In this document: in pieces, positions 31,781 through 41,009 of the stretch | Layout of the letters: every line of letters starts with the position of its first letter | Position numbering within the stretch: position 1 is the first letter of the stretch | From: Cohnella sp. CFH 77786 | GTDB taxonomy: Bacteria > Bacillota > Bacilli > Paenibacillales > Paenibacillaceae | DNA length: 64,000 bases | Assembly: GCF_019400745.1 (NCBI RefSeq) | Contig: NZ_WJIB01000013.1 | Coordinates: forward strand, 62,001 to 126,000 | Direction of reading: 5' to 3' | Program-made: the position numbers and the translations under genes | Notes under the pieces: generated by a model | Told to the model about the DNA's origin: nothing | What the model saw: the letters and a program-made list of their open reading frames with translations, nothing else | Database searches by the model: none

Positions 31781-32866
31781 TCAAGGAGTGCCGGATGAGG
31801 GCGGCAAACGGCTTAATTTATCGAAAATCCGTTTGACGCCGTCGGACCAGTTCGGGTCTTCGGCATAGGTTTGATTGAGCCAATCGAACGGCTCGAAGCC
31901 TTTGGGACGTTTGGCGCCTTGGCGGGATAATGTGCGAGCCGCGATGTCTGCGGAATCCGCGATATCCGTGTTGAATTCTTCCCAGCTGTGAAACACGTTA
32001 AACGGATTGTTCGCGATCTTCTTGGCGTTCTTGTTCGATTTCGGAACGAACCCTTGCTCTTGTCCCGTGACCGCAAGCAGCAACAACGGGTTCACATCAT
32101 GGCGGCGGGCGCCTTCGATAATGGCGTTGTAATAAGGCTCGTCCGCCAAGATCGAATCCCGGCTGCGCAAGTAAGCTTTCACGGCATCCTCGTCGATATC
32201 CCGGTATCGGAGAATCCGCGGCATTCCGATATCGTCCTCCGTCGCAGGCTCTTCCACGACGGGCGATGGCGACGGAACGACCGGCTCGCGCGTTGTTCTG
32301 TCTTGCTGAATGTAGACTCCAGAGACGATGCCGCCGGCGAGAACGAGTGCGGCCATCGCCCATGCCGCCTGAGGCATCTTCGTTCGCAGTTTCGTGCCTT
32401 CCGGCGCATGGCGATCGGTCTTAGTATCCAGCAGCGCGACCGCGGCCACGCCCCTATCCGTGCGGAATTCCGTATCCAATGCGGCCGAGTCTTTCCGGAA
32501 CAATCGGGACATGAGACGCTCGGGGGGCCACTCGCCCGGCGCCCTCTCGTTCATCCATCTCAGAACCGGATCGAGGATCATGGCTTCCTGTGACGGGTCG
32601 GGCAGCTCGATTTCGGAACAGACGTCGAGCACATCGTTCGGCTGAATCTCCCTCTGCTCACGGACCAGACATCGCCGGATCAACTCGTCCGCGATTTGCC
32701 CCTTCAAGCCGTCCGGCATTTCGGGCAGCCGCCGATGGATCGTTTGCCGGATCGCGGTGGCTACGATCTCGGCTTGCTTCGCACCGGGCAGCTGAGCGTA
32801 TTTGGTTTGCACGTATCGGCGGATGACACCTACATCCGCCGGCGACAGCAATGAAGCGTTCTCCAA
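31781..32866 (-). CDS. Membrane-anchored glucosaminidase-like (lysozyme-fold) protein
   Basis: This 361-residue protein has a cytoplasmic N-terminal part of about 165 residues, one transmembrane helix (AAWAMAALVLAGGIVSGVYI, about 168-187), a Pro/Glu-rich linker, and an extracellular C-terminal domain with PYYNAIIEGARRHDVNPLLLLA, a TGQEQGF segment and FNVFHSWEEF, typical of the glucosaminidase/transglycosylase-like lysozyme fold. The Glu in the TGQEQG segment is a plausible catalytic residue. It could trim peptidoglycan. The start is TTG behind GGAGGAGCGGAAA. The downstream neighbour is convergent. Confidence 0.75.
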   Translation of the reverse strand: MENASLLSPADVGVIRRYVQTKYAQLPGAKQAEIVATAIRQTIHRRLPEMPDGLKGQIADELIRRCLVREQREIQPNDVLDVCSEIELPDPSQEAMILDPVLRWMNERAPGEWPPERLMSRLFRKDSAALDTEFRTDRGVAAVALLDTKTDRHAPEGTKLRTKMPQAAWAMAALVLAGGIVSGVYIQQDRTTREPVVPSPSPVVEEPATEDDIGMPRILRYRDIDEDAVKAYLRSRDSILADEPYYNAIIEGARRHDVNPLLLLAVTGQEQGFVPKSNKNAKKIANNPFNVFHSWEEFNTDIADSADIAARTLSRQGAKRPKGFEPFDWLNQTYAEDPNWSDGVKRIFDKLSRLPPSSGTP

Positions 32867-32897
32867 TTTCCGCTCCTCCGCATCTTTCGCCGGTGCG

Positions 32898-33224
32898 TTA
32901 TCGGTCTCCGCTTTCGGCCGCTTTGAGGATCATGGCCCGAACCGGGCCGCTGGCGATATAGTCTTCGATCTGCCGCTTCTCGCTTTCCGTCAGCTGGTAT
33001 TCGCAATCGCAGCCTTCATCCTGGGGCTCGATCTGCATCGGGTATCCCCGATGGGTGCAGACGGCCAGGATCGAGAAATCGACCAAATCCTCCGGCAGAG
33101 GCGTCGATTCCGCGGTATCGACCCGGAGCTCCACGTCGATCCACTGGTTGTCCCGCCTCTCCATGCGCGGGTAAAAGGCGGTAAACGTCAACTCCGTCCA
33201 GGTTTCGTCCCCGTATCGGATCAT
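32898..33224 (-). CDS. Hypothetical protein, 108 aa
   Basis: Not recognised. The soluble protein begins MIRYGDETWTELTFTAFYPR and contains a CDCEY motif near the middle; the C-terminal half is a charged helix (ESEKRQIEDYIASGPVRAM). It ends 31 bases before the start of the glucosaminidase-like gene and is probably co-transcribed with it. A strong gltD terminator precedes it. Confidence 0.65.
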   Translation of the reverse strand: MIRYGDETWTELTFTAFYPRMERRDNQWIDVELRVDTAESTPLPEDLVDFSILAVCTHRGYPMQIEPQDEGCDCEYQLTESEKRQIEDYIASGPVRAMILKAAESGDR

Positions 33225-33264
33225 GGATATCCCCTGCCTTTCGTCGCAATCTGGGAAAAATTAT

Positions 33265-33294
33265 AACAGGCTGTTCCGAACGGAACAACCTGTT
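33265..33294 (-). terminator. Terminator of gltD
   Basis: AACAGG plus TGTTCCG pair with CGGAACA plus CCTGTT, each arm with one extra base (C and A). Read on the minus strand the stem is followed by ATAATTTTTCCC. It begins ten bases after the gltD stop. Confidence 0.8.
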
Positions 33295-33303
33295 AGTTTC
33301 GAT

Positions 33304-34794
33304 TTATGGAAGCATCGTGCTCCCCATCAAATATTTATCGACTTCGCGCGCGGCTTCGCGGCCTTCGTTGATCGCCCAGACGATCAAGCTTTGCCCGCGT
33401 CTCATGTCGCCGGCGGCGAACACTTTGTCGACGTTCGTCTTGTAATGGCCGTAACGGGCTTTGACGTTCGTGCGGCGGTCCGTCTCCAGGCCGAATTGAT
33501 CGACCAGCGTTCGTTCGGGACCTTCGAAACCGACGGCCACGAGCACGATATCCGCAGGCCATACTTTCTCGGTGCCCGGGATTTCCTCGTAAATCTTGCG
33601 GCCCTGCTCGTCCACGTAACGGCGGATTTGCACGGTGTGCAGTTCTTTCACGTTGCCGTTCTCGTCGCCGACGAATTTCTTCGTGAGCACGGAGAACGCG
33701 CGCGGATCTTCGCCATACAGCGCTTTAGCCTCTTCATGGGCGTAGTCCAGCGTGTAAACGTTCGGGTATTCCGGCCACGGGTTGTTGACCTGATCGCGGC
33801 GTTCCGGCGCCTTGGCATGCGTACCGAACTGGGTGACCGTGCGGCAGCCGTGACGGAGCGCGGTGGCCACGCAGTCGGTTCCCGTGTCGCCGCCCCCGAT
33901 GACGATGACGTTCATATCCTTCGCGGAAATATAAGTGCCTTCCTGAAGGCCGGCATCCAGATAGCTCTTGATCGTGCTGTTCAGGAAGTCCATCGCGGGG
34001 TAGATGCCTTTCAGCTCGGCGCCTTCCACGTTGCCGATCGGACGCGCTTTGGTCGCGCCGCCGCACAGGACGACGGCATCGAACTCTTCCATCAGCTTCT
34101 GAGCCGGAATGTCCTTGCCGATCTCCGTGCCCGTGACGAATTGGACGCCTTCCGCGGCGAGCAAATCGACGCGTCTTTGCACGACGTGCTTCTCCAGCTT
34201 CATCGTCGGGATACCGTACATAAGCAGGCCGCCGATCCGGTCAGCGCGCTCGTAAACGGTCACCGTATGGCCCGCTTTGTTCAGCTGGGCCGCGGCCGCA
34301 AGTCCGGCCGGTCCAGACCCGACGACGGCGACTTTCTTCCCGGTGCGCGTTTTGGGCGGCTGCGGCACGACCCAGCCTTCCTCGAACGCACGGTCGATGA
34401 TCGCTTGCTCGATCGTCTTGATCGTGACCGGATCGCCGATCAGGCCAACCGTGCAGGAGCCTTCGCACGGAGCCGGGCAAACCCTGCCCGTGAATTCCGG
34501 GAAGTTGTTCGTCTTCATCAACCGCTCGTAAGCTTCTCTCCAAAGCCCGCGGTACACGAGGTTGTTCCATTCCGGGATCAGATTGTTGATCGGACAGCCC
34601 GAAGCGGACCCGGACAATTCCATCCCCGTATGGCAGTAAGGCGTTCCGCAGTCCATGCAGCGGGCGCCTTGCGTGCGCAGCTGCTCATCCGAGAACATTT
34701 TGTGGAACTCGTTCCAGTCCTTGATACGCTCGAGCGGATCGCGGTCGCTTGGCAGCTCCCGCTTATATTCCATGAATCCCGTAGGTGTGGACAT
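33304..34794 (-). CDS. gltD: Glutamate synthase, small (beta) subunit
   Basis: A 496-residue NADPH-dependent flavoprotein. N-terminal cysteines for Fe-S clusters occur in [10 protein letters not shown] and [15 protein letters not shown] binding is by [15 protein letters not shown] and NADPH binding by [13 protein letters not shown]-terminal FAD contact is [13 protein letters not shown]. GltD feeds electrons to GltB, which converts glutamine plus 2-oxoglutarate into two glutamates. No gltB lies next to it; the gene is flanked by dfrA and its own terminator. The ATG follows a GGGGGA stretch. No TnrA or GltC site could be supported upstream. Confidence 0.93.
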   Translation of the reverse strand: MSTPTGFMEYKRELPSDRDPLERIKDWNEFHKMFSDEQLRTQGARCMDCGTPYCHTGMELSGSASGCPINNLIPEWNNLVYRGLWREAYERLMKTNNFPEFTGRVCPAPCEGSCTVGLIGDPVTIKTIEQAIIDRAFEEGWVVPQPPKTRTGKKVAVVGSGPAGLAAAAQLNKAGHTVTVYERADRIGGLLMYGIPTMKLEKHVVQRRVDLLAAEGVQFVTGTEIGKDIPAQKLMEEFDAVVLCGGATKARPIGNVEGAELKGIYPAMDFLNSTIKSYLDAGLQEGTYISAKDMNVIVIGGGDTGTDCVATALRHGCRTVTQFGTHAKAPERRDQVNNPWPEYPNVYTLDYAHEEAKALYGEDPRAFSVLTKKFVGDENGNVKELHTVQIRRYVDEQGRKIYEEIPGTEKVWPADIVLVAVGFEGPERTLVDQFGLETDRRTNVKARYGHYKTNVDKVFAAGDMRRGQSLIVWAINEGREAAREVDKYLMGSTMLP

Positions 34795-34922
34795 TTTTCG
34801 GTTTCCCCCATCTGTCGGTGTTTCGCGAAGTCCGGCGGACCTCTATCTGTAATTTAGAACATGCTACCAAATCGATTTCGGTGTCAGAATGGACAATCCC
34901 CACAATTGTTTGCATTATCCGT

Positions 34923-35405
34923 CTACTGCTTCTCGTAAACGGCGAAGGCATAGGGCAAATCGTTCTTCTCGTCCCGGACGCCGGGCTCGCGGGACACGAG
35001 CTTCCAAACGCTGCGGTCAATGGCGGGAAAAAAGGCGTCGCCTTCGTATTCCCGCTCGATCTCCGTCAGCAGGATCCGGTCGGCATGGGGCATCATTTGC
35101 CGGTATACCTGCTCTCCTCCGATTACCATAAGTTCTGCGTCTCCGAAACGTTCCAGCGCTTCTTCCACCGAGCGGACGAGGACGCAGCCTTCCGGCGCTT
35201 CACCCAACGTGCGCGACAGAATGACGTTCGTCCGGTCCTTGAGCGGTTTGCCGAGCGATTCGAATGTCAGACGGCCCATAAGGACCGGTTTGCCTCTCGT
35301 CTGGGCGACAAAATACGCCATATCCGCGGGCAGCCGCCAGAGCAAACGGTTGTTCAGCCCGATGGCCCCGTTGGAAGCGGCGGCGGCGATCATCGTAACG
35401 GCCAT
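34923..35405 (-). CDS. dfrA: Dihydrofolate reductase
   Basis: This 160-residue enzyme starts MAVTMIAAAASNGAIGLNN. The active-site Asp is in WRLPADMAYF, the NADPH-binding part is GKPVLMGRLTFESLGKPL, and GGEQVYRQMMP plus LTEIEREYEGDAFFP complete the fold. It reduces dihydrofolate to tetrahydrofolate with NADPH. It is not next to thyA, which is about 5 kb away in this window, although the two are often paired. TATGAT about 60 bases upstream may be its -10. Confidence 0.93.
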   Translation of the reverse strand: MAVTMIAAAASNGAIGLNNRLLWRLPADMAYFVAQTRGKPVLMGRLTFESLGKPLKDRTNVILSRTLGEAPEGCVLVRSVEEALERFGDAELMVIGGEQVYRQMMPHADRILLTEIEREYEGDAFFPAIDRSVWKLVSREPGVRDEKNDLPYAFAVYEKQ

Positions 35406-35557
35406 ACGGCGTAAACCCTCTTTCGAAGAGCTATAACGATTAAATATTTACACTATCATATCACACTGTACGGATGCTGCCTACCCGAACGAACCCGAAG
35501 ATTCGATTTCCAATTGTTAAGAATTGACGAAAATATACGTCGGTTTCGGCTTCGCTT

Positions 35558-36325
35558 TCAGGCAGATCCGAACATTTTGGGCCCTTGAGGCGCAGTCGTG
35601 TTCGCGCTCGGCTCTAGCGTCACCCCGATTTGATCGAACGGTTGCGCGTCGTCCGGCCAAGGCACCGTAAGCAGTCCGATTCCCGAAGCATCCACCGTGA
35701 ACGTGCCGGCGCTGCTCCGAACCCCGTCCTTCAGCAACCAAACATGGTACGCCTCGTTCCCTACCGTCTTCGGCGTTCCGAAGACGTACACGACCAGCCG
35801 GGTTTCTCCTTCGGATTTCAGCATGCAGGCGACGCCGTATGCGTTCCGGCTTGACGATTGAACTGCCGCCTCGGGCGCAAGGCGTACGATTTTTTCGATT
35901 TGCGATGGCGAAGCCATCGCCGCTTCCGTCCGGTCTTGGGTCGTCGCGAGCAGTCCGCGCCCGGCAAAGCCCGCGATAAACATCACGCCAAGAGCGGCCG
36001 CAATGGCCAGCCGGCGAAGTACCTTGACGTTGCGTTTTCGGACAGCCGCAGGCGGTCCGGAGAACTCATCGGCTTTCGCGTCCGGCGCATCCACCCGCCC
36101 GAATGCCGCATCCAGGACTTCCGCCTTCAGGTCGGACGGCAAATCGGCTTCCGGCGCCTCTTCCGCAAGCCGGTCCCATACGTAACGCCATTCGGCTGCG
36201 TCTTCCCGGCACGCGGCGCACGTGTCCAGGTGGCGTTCGAACCTTTTGCGCTCGACGTCGGACATTTCCCCCGTCATGTAGTCCGCGAGTCCTTCGCATG
36301 CGGTCGTCGTTTCGCGTTTTTCCAT
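35558..36325 (-). CDS. Anti-sigma factor, RskA-like with zinc-finger N-terminus
   Basis: A 255-residue single-pass membrane protein. The cytoplasmic part has the ZAS motif HLDTCAAC (HxxxCxxC, residues about 32-39), which binds the sigma factor. A transmembrane helix follows (LAIAAALGVMFIAGFAGRGLL, about 107-127), then an extracellular RskA C-terminal domain with VYVFGTPKTVGNEAYHVWLL. It starts three bases after the sigma gene stop. Release of sigma probably needs regulated proteolysis or a redox/ligand signal at the outer face; the upstream cupredoxin genes suggest what that signal may concern. Confidence 0.87.
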   Translation of the reverse strand: MEKRETTTACEGLADYMTGEMSDVERKRFERHLDTCAACREDAAEWRYVWDRLAEEAPEADLPSDLKAEVLDAAFGRVDAPDAKADEFSGPPAAVRKRNVKVLRRLAIAAALGVMFIAGFAGRGLLATTQDRTEAAMASPSQIEKIVRLAPEAAVQSSSRNAYGVACMLKSEGETRLVVYVFGTPKTVGNEAYHVWLLKDGVRSSAGTFTVDASGIGLLTVPWPDDAQPFDQIGVTLEPSANTTAPQGPKMFGSA

Positions 36326-36328
36326 CGT

Positions 36329-36895
36329 TTACCGTTCCTCCCTGAGGCCTTGCAGATGCCGGCGCAGCGTCTTCAGCGCTTGGTGGAGCCGATTTTTGAC
36401 GGTCCCGACCGGCTCCCCGCCCATCTCCGCGATTTGCTGCAGCGTATACCCTTTCCAATACAGGAGCTCGATCACCCGTCGTTGCGGCAAGGTCAGCCTG
36501 GAAGCCGCGGCCGCCACTTCGGACAATTCCGCTCGGCGTACGGTCTCGGATTCCGGATGGTCCGATTCCGCCGCTTCCCGGCTGTCTTCGATCCATTCCA
36601 TCGGGACGTTGGCGGCATGGCGTCTCTCCCGCCGCATAACGTCGACCGCAATATTCCTCGTTATGGTCAGCAGCCAATTGACGAAACTTCCTTTGGCCGC
36701 GTCGTATTCGGCGCGCGTCGTCCATAATCGGGTAAATACCAATTGGACGATTTCGCGGGCCAGCGCTTCGTTGCCGGCTGCCCGCCTGGCAAACGAGTAA
36801 ACCAGCTTCGCGTACCGGTCGTACAGAAGCTCCAAGGCTTCCCTATGCTTCATGCGGATGAGCCGCATCAATTCGCTATCGGAATGGGTCGGCAT
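36329..36895 (-). CDS. ECF-type RNA polymerase sigma factor (SigK-like), partner of the RskA-like protein
   Basis: The product is 188 residues. Region 2 includes LYDRYAKLVYSFARR and REIVQLVFTRLW, with WLLTITRNIAVDVMRRERR. Region 4 is LPQRRVIELLYWKGYTLQQIAEMGGEPVGTVKNRL. ATG at 36895 is the likely start (AAAAGGGG upstream); the open frame runs 48 codons further back into the preceding terminator. It is translationally adjacent to its anti-sigma gene. A terminator stands between it and the cupredoxin genes, so it probably also has its own promoter. Confidence 0.87.
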   Translation of the reverse strand: MPTHSDSELMRLIRMKHREALELLYDRYAKLVYSFARRAAGNEALAREIVQLVFTRLWTTRAEYDAAKGSFVNWLLTITRNIAVDVMRRERRHAANVPMEWIEDSREAAESDHPESETVRRAELSEVAAAASRLTLPQRRVIELLYWKGYTLQQIAEMGGEPVGTVKNRLHQALKTLRRHLQGLREER

Positions 36896-36950
36896 GTCGT
36901 TGTTACCCCTTTTGAACCTGCAATGGCCTGACATTCCCATTCTAACAGAA

Positions 36951-36985
36951 AACGGGCGGACGGTAGCCACCCCGTCCGCCGCGTT
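36951..36985 (-). terminator. Terminator after the cupredoxin genes
   Basis: Read on the minus strand, AACGCGGCGGACGG pairs with CCGTCCGCCCGTT around an eight-base loop, followed by TTCTGTT. It lies directly after the lipoprotein stop and before the ECF sigma gene. Confidence 0.7.
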
Positions 36986-36987
36986 TG

Positions 36988-37716
36988 TTATTTTGTTTTG
37001 ACGATGATTTTGCCAATCATGGCGGGGTGCGGTCCGCAAGAATAGGAGAACGTGCCTTCTTTCTCGAAAGTAACGGTTTTCGATTCATCCTGGCCGAGCA
37101 ACCCGGTATCGAACGATCCGTCGTCGGCCACGGCCGAGTGCTTCACCTGGTCCCGGTTGACGAAGGTGACTTTGTCTCCGGGCGAAATCTCGATGTCGCC
37201 GGGCGCAAAGGCGAAGTCCTTGATCTCCACGGTCACCGTCTTGCTCTTCACGTCGGTACTCGCCGATGCCGATGGCGACGGAGAAGGCGAAGCGGGCTTC
37301 GGCGAAGGCTTGGGAGACGGTTTCGGCGACGTTCCGGGCGACGGTTTCGCCGAAGGCGAGGAAGACGGCTCCGCGGAATGTCCCGCATGGCCTTCTTGCG
37401 ACGGCTCCGGTTTCGCCGACGGTTCGGAAGAAGCGGAAGCTGCCGGCGAGGCTGCGGCTGAAGGCGATGGCGAAACCTCCGAGGAGGCAGAGGCTGAAGC
37501 TGCCGGCGTATCGGACGGCGACGGTGAAGGCTCTGCAGACACCGATGACGACGGGGACGCGGAAGACGATGCCGATTCCGACGTTACCGGGTCCGACGGT
37601 GACGCGGATGAGCTTCCTCCTTCGGAGGAGCACGCCGTCACGATTCCCGTGAGCAAGATCAAAACGAATAATTTATGGATTCCTTTGCTGCCGTTTCTCA
37701 TCAGTCTGCTTCTCAT
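36988..37716 (-). CDS. Cupredoxin-domain lipoprotein with long Ser/Pro-rich linker
   Basis: A 242-residue secreted lipoprotein. The signal peptide ends in the lipobox GIVTAC (Cys about 29). Residues about 30-155 are almost only Ser, Pro, Ala, Glu and Lys, a flexible spacer that could cross the cell wall. The C-terminal 85 residues form a plastocyanin-like domain with the type 1 copper ligand pattern: His in VKHSAVADDGSF, then Cys, His and Met in SYSCGPHPAMIG. Its ATG overlaps the stop of the upstream fusion gene (ATGA). It may carry electrons or bind copper at the cell surface. Confidence 0.87.
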   Translation of the reverse strand: MRSRLMRNGSKGIHKLFVLILLTGIVTACSSEGGSSSASPSDPVTSESASSSASPSSSVSAEPSPSPSDTPAASASASSEVSPSPSAAASPAASASSEPSAKPEPSQEGHAGHSAEPSSSPSAKPSPGTSPKPSPKPSPKPASPSPSPSASASTDVKSKTVTVEIKDFAFAPGDIEISPGDKVTFVNRDQVKHSAVADDGSFDTGLLGQDESKTVTFEKEGTFSYSCGPHPAMIGKIIVKTK

Positions 37717-39341
37717 TGGACGATAATCTTACCTTTCATATGATCTTTGTGCGGTTCGCAAACGAATTCGTACGTTCCCGGTTTATCCAGCTTGATCGTC
37801 GCGGATTCTCCTTGCGAGAGGAGCGGGATCCGGAAGGAGCCGTCCAAGGCGACGGCATTGTGCTTATCGTTGTCGCGGTTGACGAACGTAACGGTCGAGC
37901 CCGCCTTGATCGTCACTTCTTCGGAAGAAAACATGTAGTTCTTCATCTCGATCGTCACGTTGTCGGCGATGGAATTCCCGGCCGTCGTTCCGGCGAATTT
38001 ATCCGGATCGACGACGAACCACACCTTGCCGACTTCGTGGCCCGTGGTGTCGCCGCGTTTGGTATCCTTGACCCAATAATACAGCGGGTACCCCTTGAAC
38101 GTCGTCTGTTTGGCGCCGTCCGGACGGATGATTTCCCCGAAGTCCTCCGCCTTCAGGCCGCTCGGCACCGCGATCTTGTCGGCATGGAATGCCGGCCAAT
38201 TTGCCAGGCAATCGCCCGAGCAGACGCTCGTGCCTTTCGGATCTTTGTCGAAGTAGTACAAGGTCATGCCGTTTGCATCGACCAGGTAATTGCCCAGTTT
38301 CGGATCCGTACCCACCGTGACCGTATAGAAGGGCTGCTTGATCAGGTACCACACCTTGCCGACGCCTTCACCCGTGATATCGCCGGGTTTCGTATCCTTG
38401 ACCCAGTAGTACAGCGGCCAGCCTTTGTACGTAATCTGCTTCGTGCCGTCGGCCCGGATGAAGGAACCGAAATCTTTGCCGTCCAACCCGTCCGCGAGCA
38501 GCAGCCGGTCAGCGCCGAACACCGGCCAGTTGGCGAGACATTGCCCGACGCAGGAGTTCAAATCGGCCATATCCTTGGTGAACAGATACAAAGCCATCCC
38601 GTTGCCGTCAGTCAAATACATCGACCCGTCGGCGGCCTTGCGCACGTCGATCCGTTTGCCGCTTAACAATCCGGCCTTATCCGCAGACAAAACCTTCGTC
38701 TCCGCCAGCACGTCGACCAGCGGCTTGGTCCCGCCTTTGGGGGTCGCCTGAAGCGTCTCCAGCAGCGCCGAGGCCAAGTCCCGGTTCGTGAACGGCTTCG
38801 CGGCCGCCGCGCGGGTTAATCCCTTCGAAGCGGAGAACGCGATCGTATCCGCGTATTGAAAATCGCTGCCGGTTTTGTAGGACAACGCTTCAAGCATGAC
38901 CTTATATACCTGCTGCGCCGTGATAGCCTGATTCGGGCCGAACCGTCCTCCGCCGATTCCGCTCCACCCCAGCTCGGGATGTTTCTTCAAGTAAGCCAGC
39001 ACGGGACGGATGCTCTTGCCGACCGAACCGGCGTCGGCGAAATTGTCCGTACCGTCGTACGCCAGCGCTTCCTTTTCTTTGCCGAGGAGCCGCAGCGTCA
39101 GGATCGCGCCCTGTACCCTCGTCGTCGTTTTGGCCAAATAAGCGTCCGTCACGCCGTTTCCATCCCCGAGCAGTATGCCCAGCTGTGCCGCGATGTCGGA
39201 TGCATGGCCCGTCTGTACCCCAGCCGTTGCCGTTGTCGTTGCCGCCGCTCCGCTCCCGCCTTCCGCCAAGACGCCCATGGGCGCAATCGCCATCCCGATG
39301 GTCAAAATCAACATCCACAACCACTTTTTGCCCATTTTCAT
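37713..39341 (-). CDS. Secreted fusion: SLH-like region, two COG4315-type repeats and a C-terminal cupredoxin
   Basis: 542 residues with a cleavable signal peptide (WLWMLILTIGMAIAPMGVLA). Residues about 45-215 resemble S-layer-homology repeats (ADAGSVGKSIRPVLAYLKKH, GRFGPNQAITAQQVYKVM) that would bind the wall. Two similar domains follow (about 235-335 and 345-445), each with the Yx(F/W/Y)xxD pattern (LYLFTKD, LYYFDKD) and SxCxGxCLANWP, the secreted-repeat family of unknown function. The C-terminal cupredoxin has KHNAVALDGSF and FVCEPHKDHMKG, giving His, Cys, His and Met ligands. It is first in the operon. The combination suggests a wall-bound copper redox protein. Confidence 0.83.
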   Translation of the reverse strand: MKMGKKWLWMLILTIGMAIAPMGVLAEGGSGAAATTTATAGVQTGHASDIAAQLGILLGDGNGVTDAYLAKTTTRVQGAILTLRLLGKEKEALAYDGTDNFADAGSVGKSIRPVLAYLKKHPELGWSGIGGGRFGPNQAITAQQVYKVMLEALSYKTGSDFQYADTIAFSASKGLTRAAAAKPFTNRDLASALLETLQATPKGGTKPLVDVLAETKVLSADKAGLLSGKRIDVRKAADGSMYLTDGNGMALYLFTKDMADLNSCVGQCLANWPVFGADRLLLADGLDGKDFGSFIRADGTKQITYKGWPLYYWVKDTKPGDITGEGVGKVWYLIKQPFYTVTVGTDPKLGNYLVDANGMTLYYFDKDPKGTSVCSGDCLANWPAFHADKIAVPSGLKAEDFGEIIRPDGAKQTTFKGYPLYYWVKDTKRGDTTGHEVGKVWFVVDPDKFAGTTAGNSIADNVTIEMKNYMFSSEEVTIKAGSTVTFVNRDNDKHNAVALDGSFRIPLLSQGESATIKLDKPGTYEFVCEPHKDHMKGKIIVQ

Positions 39342-39481
39342 GCTTCATCGTTCTCCTCTCGGTTTCCATCTTCACCCAAGGAAACGGAGCATACGGGGAT
39401 ACGGTTTGAGGTTGTGCAGAAAAATTTTGAATCCCCAAGTAAAAACGGCTTCGTCGTCTTCTTTGTATAAATGCTAGGAGG

Positions 39482-39524
39482 AAAAATAAAAAAGCCGCGG
39501 CTCCCGTAAAGAACGGCAGGCGAC
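39482..39524 (-). terminator. Terminator after the DNA glycosylase gene
   Basis: Read on the minus strand, GTCGCCTGCCGT and ACGGGAGCCGCGGC form an imperfect stem followed by TTTTTTATTTTTC. It begins directly after the glycosylase stop codon. Confidence 0.65.
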
Positions 39525-39525
39525 T

Positions 39526-40173
39526 TTATTCGTTGATGATGCCCCGATTGATCGCTTCCCACAAATAGAAGGAGGCCGCGGAACGGTACGGCGACCATTT
39601 GTGGCCGTGCTGCTCGAGGTATTTTTTGTCCGGCCGTTCCTCCATCCCGTACAGCCATTTGCACGACCGCTGAAGCCCGAAATCCCCGACCGACAGCACG
39701 TCCGGACGACCGAGGCAGAACATGAGGAACATCTCGGCCGTCCACCTGCCGATCCCTTTGACGGCGGACACCATTTGGATGATTTCCTCATTCTCCATGC
39801 TTTCCAAGCGATCCAGATCCAATTCGCGGCAAAGCGTTCTGGCAGACAGATCGCGGATGGAAACGACCTTGGCGCGGGAAAGCCCGGCGCCCCGAAGCGT
39901 GTCGGCATCCAAGGCCAGCAGCGCTTCCGGCGTGAATTCCGGCGCGAGCTGCCGCACCCGGCCCTTGATGACCGCGGCGGCTTTGACCGACAACTGCTGC
40001 CCGACGATGGACAAGGCGAGCGACTCAAAAGGATCGGGATTGAGCTTGATCGTCAGCTCCCCTACCCTGCCGATCAGCCAGGCCAGCCGATCGTCGCGGG
40101 CGCTAAGCGCCGCGATTTCCGGGCTGTCCATCCGGAAGACGAGCTCGGATCGGCGCACAGGCTTCTTCGTCAT
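39526..40173 (-). CDS. DNA-3-methyladenine glycosylase II-type (AlkA family)
   Basis: This is a 215-residue HhH-GPD base-excision enzyme. The helix-hairpin-helix is [15 protein letters not shown] and the catalytic Asp lies in [12 protein letters not shown]. The start of the domain is [17 protein letters not shown], typical of AlkA-like proteins. It removes alkylated bases such as 3-methyladenine. The ATG at 40173 overlaps the thyA stop (ATGA); the open frame upstream is antisense-like noise. The Ada-type N-terminal domain seen in some AlkA proteins is absent. Confidence 0.9.
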   Translation of the reverse strand: MTKKPVRRSELVFRMDSPEIAALSARDDRLAWLIGRVGELTIKLNPDPFESLALSIVGQQLSVKAAAVIKGRVRQLAPEFTPEALLALDADTLRGAGLSRAKVVSIRDLSARTLCRELDLDRLESMENEEIIQMVSAVKGIGRWTAEMFLMFCLGRPDVLSVGDFGLQRSCKWLYGMEERPDKKYLEQHGHKWSPYRSAASFYLWEAINRGIINE

Positions 40174-40964
40174 ATCGCCACCGGGGCTTTGATCGCCGGA
40201 TGGAACTCGTAGCCCGCGAATTCGAAGTCTTCGAACGCATAGTCGAATATCGACTCCGGCTTCCGCTTGATGATCAGCTTCGGAAGCGGCAGAGGCTCCC
40301 GGCTGAGCTGCAGCTTCACTTGCTCGAGGTGGTTGCTGTAAATATGCACGTCGCCTCCGGAGAACACGAATTCCCCGACCTCCAAATCGCACTGCTGCGC
40401 GACCATATGCGTGAGCAGCGCGTACGATGCGATGTTGAACGGCAGGCCGAGGAACGTGTCCACCGAACGCATCGTCAGCATGCAGGAGAGCTTCCCGTCC
40501 GCCACGTAGAATTGGAACAGCATATGGCACGGCGGCAGCTTCATCTGATCGATGACCGCCGCGTTCCATGCGCTTACGAGGTGCCGGCGCGAATCGGGAT
40601 TCCGCTTGATCCCCTCGACCACCTGGGCGATCTGGTCGATTTTACGGCCGTCCGGCCCTTCCCACGCGCGCCATTGCGACCCGTACACCGGTCCCAGATC
40701 GCCGTTCTCGTCCGCCCATTCGTCCCAAATCGTCACGCCGTTTTCTTTGAGATAGCGGATATTGGTATCCCCCCGGAGAAACCAAAGCAGCTCGTGGACG
40801 ACCGATTTCAGATGGATTTTCTTCGTCGTCACGAGCGGAAACCCTTGACTTAAATCGAACCGCAGCTGCCGCCCGAACACCGAAATCGTTCCCGTCCCGG
40901 TCCGGTCCTGTTTCACCGTACCATGGTCCAGGACGTCTTTCAGCAGATCCAAATAATTGCGCAC
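40170..40964 (-). CDS. thyA: Thymidylate synthase
   Basis: 264 residues, the usual ThyA length. The catalytic Cys is in [12 protein letters not shown], preceded by [10 protein letters not shown], and substrate binding is by [11 protein letters not shown]. It methylates dUMP to dTMP with methylene-tetrahydrofolate, producing dihydrofolate for DfrA. The start is GTG with AGAGGTG eight bases upstream. It is translationally coupled to the DNA glycosylase gene. Confidence 0.95.
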   Translation of the reverse strand: MRNYLDLLKDVLDHGTVKQDRTGTGTISVFGRQLRFDLSQGFPLVTTKKIHLKSVVHELLWFLRGDTNIRYLKENGVTIWDEWADENGDLGPVYGSQWRAWEGPDGRKIDQIAQVVEGIKRNPDSRRHLVSAWNAAVIDQMKLPPCHMLFQFYVADGKLSCMLTMRSVDTFLGLPFNIASYALLTHMVAQQCDLEVGEFVFSGGDVHIYSNHLEQVKLQLSREPLPLPKLIIKRKPESIFDYAFEDFEFAGYEFHPAIKAPVAI

Positions 40965-41009
40965 GAAAACGACACCTCTGACTCTCTAACTTGGTTTCCG
41001 CTTATTTTA

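Noticed and set aside
33223-34857. 544-codon plus-strand open frame
   Set aside because: Antisense to gltD, whose motifs and terminator are unambiguous.
34795-34922. TnrA or GltC operator upstream of gltD
   Set aside because: TGTTCTAAATTACAG only partly resembles the TnrA site and lacks the second conserved half.
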